Counted from the stretch's first letter, positions 17,037 to 26,668 are shown. The stretch: DNA of 64,000 nt from an uncultured Aquimonas sp. (GCF_937888285.1 NZ_CALART010000056.1:108051-172050), one strand, 5' to 3'. Program-made: numbers and translations. The notes: generated by a model not told the origin, from the sequence alone.

Positions 17037-17251
17037 CCCCTCTCCCGGCGGGAGAGGGGTTGGGGTGAGGGTCCGGTCGTAGCGAAGCCTCCAATCCGAA
17101 CAGGAACTCCGGGCTCAGAGATCGGCCCGTCTCAACATCGCACTGGGCGGCGCCGACGGGGTGTGAGATGCACAGCCCGGGCATTCGCGGAGCTGCAGCT
17201 GCCTAAGTTCCCGGACCCTCTCCCCAACCCCTCTCCCACGGGGAGAGGGGC
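17037..17251. repeat. Inverted pair of CCCCTCTCCC palindromic repeats
   Basis: The left copy (about 17037-17073) consists of a CCCCTCTCCCgGCGGGAGAG hairpin plus TTGGGGTGAGGGTCC; the right copy (about 17214-17251) is its near reverse complement. This dispersed palindrome is common in gammaproteobacteria. The pair brackets about 140 bp with nothing else recognisable, in the gap 16921-17352 between amylase and pullulanase. Confidence 0.85.
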
Positions 17252-17352
17252 TATCACGCAAATCACCTTCGTGCGCCGCCCAGCGCCCCCCGACAAAGAT
17301 TGCCCAGGGCTGTACGAACCGTATGCCTGAGTGCACACATCGGGAATCCCTC

Positions 17353-20300
17353 ATGCCCATACGCCGAGCACCCCGCATGCATCGATCAACCGCCCCCCTC
17401 ACCGTCGCCCTCGCGCTCGCCCTAGTCACCGCCACCGGCCTGCACGCGCAAAGCCCACAGCCCGAGCGCGTCACCCTGGTCGGCAGCCTGCAGCAGGCCA
17501 TCGGCTGCAGCGAGAACTGGTCGCCGCCCTGCGATGCCTCGCAGCTCGCTTTCGATGAAGAAGACGGCGTCTGGCAGGGCCGCTTCGATCTGCCGGCCGG
17601 GAGCTACGACTACAAGGTCGCGCTCAACGGCAGCTGGGACACCAACTACGGCGCGGGTGGAGCGCCCGGCGGCGGCAACATCGCGCTGAACCTCACGAGC
17701 CCCGCCGCGCTGAAGTTCTACTTCCGCAGCGGAACCAATTTCATCACCGAGCCGGTGAGCTCGCTGATCCCGGTCGCCGTCGGCAGCTTCCAGCGCGCGA
17801 TCGGCTGCGCCAGCGATTGGGACCCGACCTGCCTGCGCGGGTGGCTGGAAGACCCCGAACGCGATGGCGTCTATCGCGCCACTGCGGCGCTGCCGGCCGG
17901 CAGCTTCGAGGCCAAGGTGGCGATGAACGAGTCCTGGGACCTGAACTACGGCGCGGGCGGCGTGCAGAACGGCCCCAATATTCCGTTCGAGGTTGGCGAG
18001 GCGTGCTCGCTGCAGGAGTTCCGCTTCGATGGACTCAGCAACCAGCTCAGCATCACGCCCGCGGCACCTGCGCCGCAACCCGACAGCGTGACCATCGCCG
18101 GCAGCCTGCAGCAGGCGCTGGGCTGCAGCGAGAACTGGTCGCCGGCCTGCACCGCGTCGCGCCTCACCTACTCGGCGACCGGCGATGTCTGGCGCGGCGA
18201 ATTCCTGCTGCCGGCCGGCAGCTACGAGTACAAGGCCGCGCTCAACGGCAGCTGGGACGAGAACTATGGCGCCGGTGCCGCCGCAGGCGGCGCCAACATC
18301 GCGCTGAGCGCCGATGGGCAACCCGTTCGCTTCTACTTCTCCAACCGAACGAAGTGGGTGACCGACAGCCGCAACACGCCGATTGCCGTGGCCGTCGGCA
18401 GCTTCCAGAGCGAACTCGGCTGCGCGGGCGACTGGCAGCCCGAGTGTCTCGCCGCCTGGCTGCAGGATCCCGACGACGACGGCTTCGCCACCTTCGAGGC
18501 GCGCCTGCCGGCCGGCAGCTACGAGGCGAAGGTCGCGGTCAACGAAAGCTGGGCCGAGAACTACGGCGCCGGCGGTGCGGCGGGCGGCGCCAATATCGCC
18601 TTCGAGGTGCGAGAAGGCTGCGGGCTCACCTATTTCAGCTTCGACCGCGCCAGCAAGGTGCTGAGCATCTCCAGCAGTGCAGTGGCGCCGCGCGGCAACC
18701 TGGCGGAGTCGCGCGCGCACTTCATCGATGCGCGCACCCTGGCCTGGAACGCCGGCAGCGACGACGCGCGCTTCGCCCTGCACCACAGCGCCGACGCCTC
18801 TCTGCGCCTCACCGGCGAGGGCATCGAGGGCGGCGAAGCCCTCGCGCTCGAAGTCATTCCCGGCGGCCTCGATGCAGAACAGCGCGCCCGCTGGCCGCAT
18901 CTCGCCGGCTACCGCGCTTTGCGCCTGCCCGAGCTTCCGCGCGCCGCACTCGCGCAGATCCTGCGCGGCCAGATCGCGCTGGCCGCACGCAGCGCCGATG
19001 ACGCGCCGCTGGACGCCACCGGCGTGCAGATCCCCGGCGTGCTCGATGCGCTCTACACCACAGATCGCCCGCTGGGCCCTGTGCTGACCGGCAGCGGCGT
19101 CAGCCTGCATCTGTGGGCGCCGACCGCGCGCCGCGTCGAGCTGCTGCGCTTTGCCGGCAGTGACCCCAACGCCACGCCCACCCGGCACGCGATGAGCTTC
19201 GACGCCGCCAGCGGCATCTGGAGCGTCAGCGGCCCGCGCAGCTGGAACCGCCAGTTCTATCTGTTCGAGGTCGAGGTCTATGCGCCGAGCACCCGGCGCA
19301 TCGAGGTGAACCGCGTCACCGACCCCTACAGCCTGAGCCTTGCGGCCGACAGCACGCTGTCGCAGATCGTCGATCTCGACGAAGCAGCGCTGATGCCGCC
19401 GCTGTTCAAGCTGACGCCCAAGCCCGAGTTGCGCGCGCATGAGGACAGCCTGCTGTACGAACTGCACGTGCGCGACTTCAGCTGGACCGACAGCAGCGTG
19501 CCGGCGAGCGAGCGCGGCACCTTCGCCGCCTTCGCGCGCCAGCACTCGAACGGCATGCGCCACCTGCGCGCCCTCGCCCAGGCAGGGTTCAGCCATGTGC
19601 ATCTGCTGCCGGCCTTCGACCAGGCCAACATTCCGGAGCGCCGTCAGGAGCAGCAGTCCGTGCCCTTCGCCCAGCTCGAAGCCCTGCCGCCCGATTCCGA
19701 GCAGCAGCAGGCGCTGACCGGGGCGATCCGCGACGCCGACGGCTTCAACTGGGGCTACGACCCCTGGCACTACACCGTGCCGGAGGGCAGCTACGCGACC
19801 GATCCCGACGGCCCGGCGCGCATCCGCGAGTTCCGGCAGATGGTGCAGGCCCTGAACCTGTCCGGCCTGCGGGTGGTGATGGACGTGGTCTACAACCACA
19901 CCAATGCCGCCGGGCAGAACGCGAAGTCGGTGCTGGACCGCGTGGTGCCCGGCTACTACCACCGCCTGAACAACGCCGGCTACGTCGAGCAGAGCAGCTG
20001 CTGCCCCAACACCGCCAGCGAGCACGCGATGATGGAGCGGCTGCTGATCGACTCGGTGCTGACCTGGGCGCGCGCCTATCGCGTCGATGGCTTCCGCTTC
20101 GATCTGATGGCCCACCACAGCCGCGACAACCTGCTGAAGCTGCGCGCTGCGCTGGATCAGCTGACGCTGGCGCGCGACGGCGTCGACGGCCGCAGCATCA
20201 TCCTCTACGGCGAGGGCTGGAACTTCGGCGAGGTCGCCAACAACGCGCGCTTCATCCAGGCCTCGCAGGCCAACCTGGCCGGCACCGGCATCGGCACCTT

Positions 20301-21573
20301 CAGCGACCGCTCGCGCGATGCGATCCGCGGTGGCAATCCCTTCGGCGACATCCGCGAGCAGGGCCTGATCTCCGGTCTGGCGCTGGCGCCCAACGGTTTC
20401 CAGGGCGGCGGTGCTGCCGAGTTCGCCCAGCTGCTGCATCTGAGCGACTTGGCGCGGATTGGTCTCGCCGGCGATCTGGCCGACTTCGAGTTCACCAATG
20501 CCCAGGGCCAGCGCGTGCGCGCCGACCAGGTCGACTACTTCGGCCAGCGCGCGGGCTATACCGGCGACCCGGCCGAGCACATCAAGTACATCGAAGCGCA
20601 CGACAACGAAACCCTGTTCGACGTGCTGCAGCTGAAGCTCGCCGCAGACACGCCCTTGGCCGAGCGCGTGCGCGTGCAGAACCTCGGGCACAGCCTGATG
20701 CTGCTGGGCCAGGGCATTCCCTTCTTCCACGCCGGGCAGGAACTCCTGCGCTCGAAGTCTGGCGACCGCGACAGCTACAACAGCGGCGACTGGTTCAATG
20801 CGATCGACTGGACGCGCAGCCGCCACGGCTGGGGCCGCGGCCTGCCACCGGCGGAGAAGAACGCGGGCGTGTGGCCGCTGCTGCGCCCCCTGCTGGCCGA
20901 TGTCGCCCGCCGTCCGCAGCGCGCCCAGCTCGACGCCTCGCTGCAGCACGTCACCGAGATGAGCCAGGTGCGGATGAGTTCGCGCCTGTTCCGCCTGCGC
21001 ACTGGCCAGCAGGTCAAGCAGCATCTGCGCTTCCACAACACCGGGCCGCAGCAGCTGCCGGGGCTGATCGCCTTCGAATTGGCCGACGAGGCGGGTGCGG
21101 TTGAGCGTCGTTGGAAGCGCATCGTCGGGCTGGTCAATGTGCGGCCTGACACCGCGACGCTGCAGCTGGCCGAGCACGCTTCGCGCACGCTGCAGCTGCA
21201 TCCACAGCTGCGGCGCTCGGCCGATGCCCGCACGCGCGCCAGCACCGCCGCCGCAGGGCGCTTCGAGGTCGGCGCGCGCACCAGCGCGGTGTTTGTCGAG
21301 ACACGCTCGGCCGTCGAACAGCTCGCCCTGCTGCGCAGTGATGTAACCGCCGCGCGCGACAGCGGCGCGATTCGTGCGCCGCGCGCGCAGGCGCTGCTGA
21401 GTCTGCTCGACAGCACCGAGCGGCATCTGCAGGGCGGCCGCGAGATCCCGGCCCGGGCGAACCTGCTGGCCTTCAGCGGCATCGTGGTGGCGGCCAGCCT
21501 GGTCGGCGACATCGAGGCCGCCACCGCGCGTGCCCTGGTCGAGCATGTGGCAGTGCTGGTCGAATCGATCTGA
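17353..21573 (+). CDS. Secreted pullulanase-type alpha-1,6-glucosidase with four N-terminal repeat modules
   Basis: 1406 residues from the ATG at 17353; a signal peptide follows (TAPLTVALALALVTATGLHA), and a start at 17377 is also possible. Residues about 39-440 hold four modules of roughly 100 residues in A-B-A-B order (A: GSLQQAIGCSENWSP; B: VAVGSFQ..GCA.DW.P.CL), like the X25-type starch-associated modules of amylopullulanases. A CBM48-like segment (SLHLWAPTARRVELLRF) precedes the GH13 catalytic domain: VVYNHTN, nucleophile D917 in VDGFRFDLM, acid/base E954 in LYGEGWNFGE, and D1084 in EAHDNETLFD. Pullulanases debranch alpha-1,6 bonds in starch and pullulan. Together with the upstream amylase it would convert starch fully to linear maltodextrins outside the cell. 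Confidence 0.95.
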   Translation: MPIRRAPRMHRSTAPLTVALALALVTATGLHAQSPQPERVTLVGSLQQAIGCSENWSPPCDASQLAFDEEDGVWQGRFDLPAGSYDYKVALNGSWDTNYGAGGAPGGGNIALNLTSPAALKFYFRSGTNFITEPVSSLIPVAVGSFQRAIGCASDWDPTCLRGWLEDPERDGVYRATAALPAGSFEAKVAMNESWDLNYGAGGVQNGPNIPFEVGEACSLQEFRFDGLSNQLSITPAAPAPQPDSVTIAGSLQQALGCSENWSPACTASRLTYSATGDVWRGEFLLPAGSYEYKAALNGSWDENYGAGAAAGGANIALSADGQPVRFYFSNRTKWVTDSRNTPIAVAVGSFQSELGCAGDWQPECLAAWLQDPDDDGFATFEARLPAGSYEAKVAVNESWAENYGAGGAAGGANIAFEVREGCGLTYFSFDRASKVLSISSSAVAPRGNLAESRAHFIDARTLAWNAGSDDARFALHHSADASLRLTGEGIEGGEALALEVIPGGLDAEQRARWPHLAGYRALRLPELPRAALAQILRGQIALAARSADDAPLDATGVQIPGVLDALYTTDRPLGPVLTGSGVSLHLWAPTARRVELLRFAGSDPNATPTRHAMSFDAASGIWSVSGPRSWNRQFYLFEVEVYAPSTRRIEVNRVTDPYSLSLAADSTLSQIVDLDEAALMPPLFKLTPKPELRAHEDSLLYELHVRDFSWTDSSVPASERGTFAAFARQHSNGMRHLRALAQAGFSHVHLLPAFDQANIPERRQEQQSVPFAQLEALPPDSEQQQALTGAIRDADGFNWGYDPWHYTVPEGSYATDPDGPARIREFRQMVQALNLSGLRVVMDVVYNHTNAAGQNAKSVLDRVVPGYYHRLNNAGYVEQSSCCPNTASEHAMMERLLIDSVLTWARAYRVDGFRFDLMAHHSRDNLLKLRAALDQLTLARDGVDGRSIILYGEGWNFGEVANNARFIQASQANLAGTGIGTFSDRSRDAIRGGNPFGDIREQGLISGLALAPNGFQGGGAAEFAQLLHLSDLARIGLAGDLADFEFTNAQGQRVRADQVDYFGQRAGYTGDPAEHIKYIEAHDNETLFDVLQLKLAADTPLAERVRVQNLGHSLMLLGQGIPFFHAGQELLRSKSGDRDSYNSGDWFNAIDWTRSRHGWGRGLPPAEKNAGVWPLLRPLLADVARRPQRAQLDASLQHVTEMSQVRMSSRLFRLRTGQQVKQHLRFHNTGPQQLPGLIAFELADEAGAVERRWKRIVGLVNVRPDTATLQLAEHASRTLQLHPQLRRSADARTRASTAAAGRFEVGARTSAVFVETRSAVEQLALLRSDVTAARDSGAIRAPRAQALLSLLDSTERHLQGGREIPARANLLAFSGIVVAASLVGDIEAATARALVEHVAVLVESI

Positions 21574-21579
21574 GCTGCA

Positions 21580-21642
21580 CGGTCGATGGACCGGGGCGGG
21601 TTCGAGGGCTGAGCGTCGCGGTCGCTGGACCGGAGCGGGTTC
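21580..21642. repeat. Direct repeat of a 24-bp GGTCG.TGGACCGG unit
   Basis: CGGTCGATGGACCGGGGCGG (from 21580) and CGGTCGCTGGACCGGAGCGG (from 21619) are imperfect direct copies right after the pullulanase stop. Each could form a short CGGTC/GACCG hairpin. Confidence 0.75.
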
Positions 21643-21646
21643 AGCT

Positions 21647-21728
21647 CATGGTGGGCCAGGGCCCACCCTATGGATCGCAGCGTGCGCGAGCCCGCAATGG
21701 TCATAGGGTGGGGCCCTGGCCTACCGTG
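21647..21728. repeat. Inverted pair of REP-like palindromes between pullulanase and the haem locus
   Basis: Copies at 21647-21672 and 21702-21728 face each other 29 bp apart, between two convergent genes. The second copy has small changes (an extra G, CTACC instead of CCACC). Confidence 0.88.
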
Positions 21729-21833
21729 GGCTCGACGCTCGCCGCCAGTGCTCTCCTGCCGTGGGCGATCGCCATCTGCGCAGGCTTGCGCTCTCGGCGA
21801 TCCACCACGTGCACAGGCACGGCGACGAGGCGC

Positions 21834-22862
21834 TCAGCCCTCGTTCCAGTACCTGCGCAGGGTCGACTCGATCAGGGCCGCATCGACCGGCTCGCCTTGG
21901 GCCACGCGCTCGGCCAGGGCGAAGCTCGGAGCAAAGCGCGGTGCGCCGTCGAGCGTGCCTTTGAGGTGCAGGCCCTGCGGCCGCCACAGCACGCTGTCGA
22001 ACAGCGCGCGCACCTGCGCCCAGTAGGCTTGCGTCTTCTGCCAGTACTCACGCCCTGCGCTGAAATCATGGTCGTCGATGCGGCGATAGGTGTTGAGGCC
22101 CAGCTCACGCACCAGCGGACGCGTGCCGCCCTCGCTGTCGACGATCAGCTTGGTGTTGATCTGCTCATGCGCCCAGCCGTCCGCGCTCAGCACATGGCGA
22201 TTGATCGCACCCATGACTTGGTAGTCCTCGCGGGTGGTGTATTCGCGGCGCGGCAGGGGCCGCCAGCCATAGTCGGATTCCCACACCGTTTCGCCGTCGC
22301 TGTGTCGCCAGCGGCCCAGCCCTCCATAGCGCGGCGCATCGTCGACCTCATAGACGGTCTGCGACCAGGCACCGCGTGCGCGCTCCGCCTCGATGCTCTC
22401 AGGCACCCAGTGCTGCTCACCGCGGTAGCGCAGCACCTGGGCCGGCTGGTACTGCCAGTCCTGCCGCCAGTGCTTGATCACCTGCGGCTCCTCGGCATCG
22501 CCCATCACCAGGATGTGCTGCAGCGAAATGAACCCGCCGCGATCCTCGATCACTTCGACCAGCTCGAAGGCCCCCGAGCGCTTGGACTCCAGCGGCGTGT
22601 AGCCGGGTTCGAAAGCGATCGTCTCCTCGAAGGTGAAGTTGACCCGGAACTCGCCGGCCATCGCGAGTATCGCGCGGCGATCGCGCTCGAAGTCGGCATC
22701 GTGGACAGGCTCAGGCGCGGAAAGGCCGTCCGCGCCAGCGAGCTGCGACGTCGAACTGGACGCGCGCCTGTCGATTCCCGCACAGCCGCTGAGAATCAGT
22801 GCCGCGATCGTGAACAGCAGAGCTGTCGATGCGCGATGGAAAGCGTGGCGGTGCAGTTGCAT
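21834..22862 (-). CDS. DUF6607 family lipoprotein, haem-locus associated
   Basis: 342 residues with a lipoprotein signal (LILSGC, lipid cysteine C27). The mature part (RDRRAILAMAGEFRVNFTFE, then EVIEDRGGFISLQHILVMGD, VIKHWRQDWQYQP, TREDYQVMGAINRH) matches the DUF6607 type. Such proteins often neighbour TonB-dependent haem receptors in Proteobacteria, but their function is not established. It is the last gene of the hemP-receptor-174aa-DUF6607 series on the minus strand; 169 bp separate it from the previous gene, so it may have its own promoter. Family assignment is from memory of the motif pattern. Confidence 0.75.
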   Translation of the reverse strand: MQLHRHAFHRASTALLFTIAALILSGCAGIDRRASSSTSQLAGADGLSAPEPVHDADFERDRRAILAMAGEFRVNFTFEETIAFEPGYTPLESKRSGAFELVEVIEDRGGFISLQHILVMGDAEEPQVIKHWRQDWQYQPAQVLRYRGEQHWVPESIEAERARGAWSQTVYEVDDAPRYGGLGRWRHSDGETVWESDYGWRPLPRREYTTREDYQVMGAINRHVLSADGWAHEQINTKLIVDSEGGTRPLVRELGLNTYRRIDDHDFSAGREYWQKTQAYWAQVRALFDSVLWRPQGLHLKGTLDGAPRFAPSFALAERVAQGEPVDAALIESTLRRYWNEG

Positions 22863-23031
22863 CGAAGACTCCCGGTTGAGGCGCACGGCAGGCGCGCCAT
22901 GGAAGGAAGCGAAGGACGCGCGTCTGGACCCACGCCGCCGATGAAGACGTGGGCCCAGCCGCTGTCCCCCGCAGGAAAGCGAAGCAATCGACAGGCTTGG
23001 GGCCCGTGGGAAGTTCAAGGCCGTGATGCCC

Positions 23032-23556
23032 TCAGCGCTGGCAGGGCCCGCAGTGGCAGCGCGCACTCCAGGCCTCGGCGCTGCGTTCGCCGCAGGGCGA
23101 TGTCCCCGCCCATGGCACGAAGCGCAGGCGGCCATTCCAGCGCAGGAATCGACCGACGCGCGCACGCCACAGCAGCCGCGTCATCCACGAGGGCTTGCAC
23201 AGCGAAGCCGTCGCTCCTGCACGAGCAGGCAGGCTCTGGGTGAGCCGCTCCCAGGCCAGGAAATCACTGTCCGGAAGCAGGCACAGCTGCAGGGCGGGCT
23301 GCCCGTCCAGGTCATGCAGGCGCAGAGCCTCGCGCGGGCCCTCGGAGTCGACCTCGCACATGGCCAGCGCGCGACTCCAGGCCAGCAGGGGGAGTGCATC
23401 CTCGCGCAGGCGCGCGAAGTCCTCACGGCGGTGCAGGCAGACCACCGGACCCAGCGCGACCAGCTGGGACTCCCAGTCCGCCAGCCGCCGGGCGGCGTTG
23501 CTGAGCGCCCCCTCGTCGAAGGCGCCAGGCTCGGCGTTGTCGCTGACATCGAACAT
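23032..23556 (-). CDS. Small HmuS/HutX-like haem-handling protein (tentative)
   Basis: 174 residues, preceded by GAGGAG at good spacing. No signal peptide, so it is predicted cytosolic. The segments LGPVVCLHRREDFARL and EALRLHDLDGQPALQLCLLP followed by DSDFLAWERL resemble one half of the HmuS/HemS repeat or the HutX/ChuX fold, which bind haem after import. The C-terminus has a Cys/His/Arg-rich tail (ARCHCGPCQR). Position directly after the receptor supports a haem role. Homology is weak by eye; it could be a lineage-specific accessory protein. Confidence 0.6.
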   Translation of the reverse strand: MFDVSDNAEPGAFDEGALSNAARRLADWESQLVALGPVVCLHRREDFARLREDALPLLAWSRALAMCEVDSEGPREALRLHDLDGQPALQLCLLPDSDFLAWERLTQSLPARAGATASLCKPSWMTRLLWRARVGRFLRWNGRLRFVPWAGTSPCGERSAEAWSARCHCGPCQR

Positions 23557-23598
23557 GGTCGATCTCCTCGTGCCCGCAGGGGCACCCTGGTCAAGGTC

Positions 23599-25899
23599 CT
23601 AGAAACTCAGCTCGATCTGCGCGCTCAGGTAGCGACCCGACGCGGTGTAGCGATCCAGCACGGCACTGCTGGCGGCGACCTGCGGCACCGCGGCCCAGTC
23701 CCAGTAACTGCGGTCAGCGAGATTGAAGAGACCGACGTTCAGGCGCGCGTGCTGGGCGAACTCCAGTTCGTAGAGCAGATCGAAGACACCGTAGCCAGGC
23801 GCTGCGAAAGCCGGCACGTCGCCGGTCGTACCCGCGACCGTGCCGGGCTCGCGCTTGCGGTCGGCGCCGCGCAGGGCCAGCTCGATGGCGCTGCGCGATC
23901 CGCTCCAGCGCAGGCCAAGCATGGCGTTCAGCGGATCCACCGAGGCCAAGGGCCGATCAGCAGTGGTATCGCGCCCCCTGGACTGCGCCGCCGCGAAGCG
24001 CAGCTCGACGTTGTCGAGCGCGGGCCAGACGCTGCCCAGCGCCCAGCCCCCCTTCAGTTCGAGGCCGTGGATGCGGGCGCGCGAGACGTTCTGCGACTGG
24101 AACACCAGCAGGCCGGTGGCGGGATCGACGCCGATACTGCGCAGCGACTCGATGAAGTCGCGGTAGCGGTTGGCATAGCCCGACAGGGTCCACCAGAAGT
24201 CCGCGTCCTGCCGGCGCAGGCCAAGCTCGATGCCGTCCGAGGTCTCGGGCTTCAGGTCCGGATTGGGGATCGCGGTGTAGCCGAACTGAAGATTGGTGAG
24301 GCCGAGGTTGACGTCGTTGTAGGGCGGCGAGCGGAAGCCCCGCGCATAGCCGGCAAACGCGCTGTAGCGCTCGCCCAGGCGACGCACCACGCCAAACTTG
24401 GGCGACACCGAGGTCTCGCGAACATCCGACAGGGCCACGCCCGGATTGTCGCCAGCGAAGATCGCGTCCTGCTCGGGGTCGAGCACGTAGTGATCGACGC
24501 GCAGGCCAGGGATCAGGCGCCACACACCGTCCGCCGTCTCGATCTCGTCCTGCAGATACAGGCCTGCGGCGGTGGTGCGACTGACTGGAAAGTCGCGCAC
24601 CGGAAACACATCGGGCGAGATCGTCGTGCTGACTGCACCGGTGCTCAGGTTGATGCTGCGGCCATCGCGCTTCTGGCGGATGTCGCTCACGCTCAGGTCC
24701 AGGCCCCAGGTGAAGCGATGCCGCCAGCTGCCCAGCGCGAAAGCCTTGTGCGCGGTGAACTCGGCGCCGTGCACGCGCTGATCGAAGTTGAACTCGCGCT
24801 CGCGGCGGGTCGGGTTGATGGGACCGGTCGCAGCAAGGCTGACGCGCTCCTCGAAAGTGCGCTGGGTGGTCTCGCTGTCCTGGCGATAGACCTGCCAGCG
24901 CAGGCGGTCGGCGACGGTGCTGTGCAGTTCGCTCCAGGCATGGCGAAGGCTGACCCGTGCGCGGGTCTGACGATCGTCGCCCTGCAGATCGAGCACGCGT
25001 ACGGGCAGACCGAAGCCGGATGTGGTGGTCCGCGCGCTGCGGACGTCGGTCAATGCACGCCCTTCGTTACCTTCGACGGTCAGCGTCCAGCGCTGGTCGG
25101 CCTGCGGCGCGAAGCCGAGCTTGGCGAGCATGCTGCCCTGCGCGCTGTCCTGCGGGTTGGAGCGGGTGCGTGCGGCGCCGTCACTGGCGTCCTCGCCCTG
25201 GTTGCGCGGCTCGCGGCCCTCGCGACGGTGCAGCACCGCGAGCCCCGACCAGCGCTCACCGACAAAGGCCGCCGAGGCGCCGCCAAATGCCCCGAAGTCC
25301 TCGCCCGAGGTGCCCATGCGAAGCGCAATACCGCGGTCTTCACCCTCGCGCACCAGGTCTTCGGCGTCGACGGTCTGCAGGGCGACGACGCCGCCCAGGG
25401 CATCCGAGCCGTACAGCGAGGAGCCCGGCCCGCGCACGATCTCGATGGCCTTCAGCGTGGCCGGGTCGACGCTGATACGCCCGGCGCTGGAGAAGCTGCC
25501 GATCGCGAAGGCATCGGAGACCGCGATGCCGTCGGTTTCGATCAGCACGCGATTGCCTTCGAGGCCGCGGATGCGGAAATCGCCAAGGCCAAATCGGCCG
25601 AAGCTGGAGCGCACCGACACACCGGGCTCGTAGCGCACGGCGTCGCGCAGGTTCATCGCCAGCTCGCGCTGCAGCTGGGCACGATCGATGGCGCTGATCA
25701 CGCCGGGCAGGCTGGCGACAGCGGCTTCGGTGAGCGTGGCGGAAACGACAATGCGGTCGAGTCGATCGAAGGAGGCATCGTCCGCTTCGACAGGCGCGGC
25801 GGTCGCCGCCTGCGTGGCGCTGGATGGCGCCAGAAACACAAGGGCGAGCGCAGCGGCAAGCGCGGTCGGGCGCGGTGCGGTGGGACGCAGGGTGGGCAT
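23599..25899 (-). CDS. TonB-dependent haem/haemoglobin receptor
   Basis: 766 residues. A signal peptide ends near SSATQAA; the mature N-terminus has a TonB box-like DRIVVSATLTEA. The plug domain follows (SLPGVISAIDRAQLQRE, VRIRGLEGNRVLIETDGI-type segment, IEIVRGPGSSLYGSDALGG). The barrel ends in an aromatic beta strand (SAQIELSF). The FRAP/NPNL-type signature of haem receptors appears as GFRSPPYNDVNLG and IPNPDLKPETSDG. It transports haem from haemoglobin-type donors across the outer membrane using TonB energy. It lies between hemP and the small haem-handling gene, in a presumed Fur-regulated operon. Confidence 0.93.
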   Translation of the reverse strand: MPTLRPTAPRPTALAAALALVFLAPSSATQAATAAPVEADDASFDRLDRIVVSATLTEAAVASLPGVISAIDRAQLQRELAMNLRDAVRYEPGVSVRSSFGRFGLGDFRIRGLEGNRVLIETDGIAVSDAFAIGSFSSAGRISVDPATLKAIEIVRGPGSSLYGSDALGGVVALQTVDAEDLVREGEDRGIALRMGTSGEDFGAFGGASAAFVGERWSGLAVLHRREGREPRNQGEDASDGAARTRSNPQDSAQGSMLAKLGFAPQADQRWTLTVEGNEGRALTDVRSARTTTSGFGLPVRVLDLQGDDRQTRARVSLRHAWSELHSTVADRLRWQVYRQDSETTQRTFEERVSLAATGPINPTRREREFNFDQRVHGAEFTAHKAFALGSWRHRFTWGLDLSVSDIRQKRDGRSINLSTGAVSTTISPDVFPVRDFPVSRTTAAGLYLQDEIETADGVWRLIPGLRVDHYVLDPEQDAIFAGDNPGVALSDVRETSVSPKFGVVRRLGERYSAFAGYARGFRSPPYNDVNLGLTNLQFGYTAIPNPDLKPETSDGIELGLRRQDADFWWTLSGYANRYRDFIESLRSIGVDPATGLLVFQSQNVSRARIHGLELKGGWALGSVWPALDNVELRFAAAQSRGRDTTADRPLASVDPLNAMLGLRWSGSRSAIELALRGADRKREPGTVAGTTGDVPAFAAPGYGVFDLLYELEFAQHARLNVGLFNLADRSYWDWAAVPQVAASSAVLDRYTASGRYLSAQIELSF

Positions 25900-26097
25900 C
25901 GGGGCTCCGAGAGAACATCAGGTGTCGGAGCGGGCTCACGCCTGGGGCGCTGGCTGGCGGCTTGGGTTGTGTTTGGCGGCTGAAGTACCGGCGGACGCAG
26001 GTCAGATCCGCAGTGATCCGAGGAGCAGTACCCGTTCGGCGCAGCCCGCGCCGTGTCGCTTCTTGCTGACCTCGACTTTGGCCTCAGTCACTGCCGA

Positions 26098-26316
26098 TCA
26101 TTTGGTCAGGATCAGCTTGTCGTTCTGGGTGAGGCGCAGACGGTACTCGTGCTCGCCGTGCAGGATCACCAGCTCGCGACCGCCGCGCAGCAGCGCGTGG
26201 CTGTCCACCGTTTCGCGAACGGTGGTACGCGGCTGGCTGCGAATCAGCGCGGGTGAGGAGGAATGATTCAGCTCGTGGCTGAAGGCGATATCGGAATCGG
26301 CAGGGTTCAAGGTCAT
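26098..26316 (-). CDS. hemP: Hemin uptake protein HemP
   Basis: 72 residues. The C-terminus GGRELVILHGEHEYRLRLTQ NDKLILTK is the HemP signature, in which a short conserved beta region ends in KLILTK. HemP proteins accompany haem receptors and act in haem uptake control; in some bacteria they are needed for receptor expression. First gene of the haem operon, with a Fur-box-like site 43 bp upstream and the TonB receptor 198 bp downstream. Confidence 0.93.
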   Translation of the reverse strand: MTLNPADSDIAFSHELNHSSSPALIRSQPRTTVRETVDSHALLRGGRELVILHGEHEYRLRLTQNDKLILTK

Positions 26317-26358
26317 GTCAGCTCTCCCGGTGCGTCGTGAAGGACGCCATGGCCACGG

Positions 26359-26380
26359 ATGATAATGATTCGCGTTTGCG
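26359..26380 (-). promoter_or_regulatory. Candidate Fur box upstream of hemP
   Basis: ATGATAATGATTCGCGTTTG resembles the Fur consensus of repeated GATAAT hexamers (GATAATGATAATCATTATC); the left half matches well, the right half poorly. Its place upstream of hemP fits iron repression of the whole locus. Confidence 0.65.
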
Positions 26381-26505
26381 AGTCAAGCGCCCTGGCGAGT
26401 GCGGTGCCGAAGCAAACCACCGCGGGTGGACAAACGCATCCGAGCGCCAGGCTCGCAGCGCTCTGACCCGCACAAGAAAGGCGACGCTCGCCCCGAAGTC
26501 GGTCA

Positions 26506-26668
26506 CCGTCGCCCCCGCGAAGGCGGGGGCCCAGAGTAGCGGCCTCGGTCGCAAGAGCGCTGGATCAACGCCTCCGCCTTCGCGAAGACAGGCTCTTCGC
26601 AGGCATGATCAGTCCACGCCACTTCGAGAACACCCGGCCCGCAGAGCGGCGCTGAGAAGCTCGCAAGC
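26506..26668. repeat. Composite interspersed repeat, copy 1
   Basis: Order of parts: a CGTCGCCCCC..GGGGGCCCAG palindrome (26506-26536), about 25 bp containing GGTCGCAAGAGC, a CTGGATC segment, then TTCGAGAACACCCG and a GCTGAGAAGCTC tail (26624-26665). The same order recurs at 42.3 kb. The parts resemble the 'CCCCGCGAAGGCGGGG' family of dispersed palindromes. It fills most of the 458-bp gap between hemP and metF. Confidence 0.75.

Noticed and set aside
17422..21546. A 1374-codon open frame opposite the pullulanase
   Set aside because: Same shadow effect; the plus strand carries all GH13 motifs.
23023..25983. A 986-codon plus-strand frame opposite the haem receptor
   Set aside because: No signal, domain or ribosome site; the receptor on the minus strand is clear.
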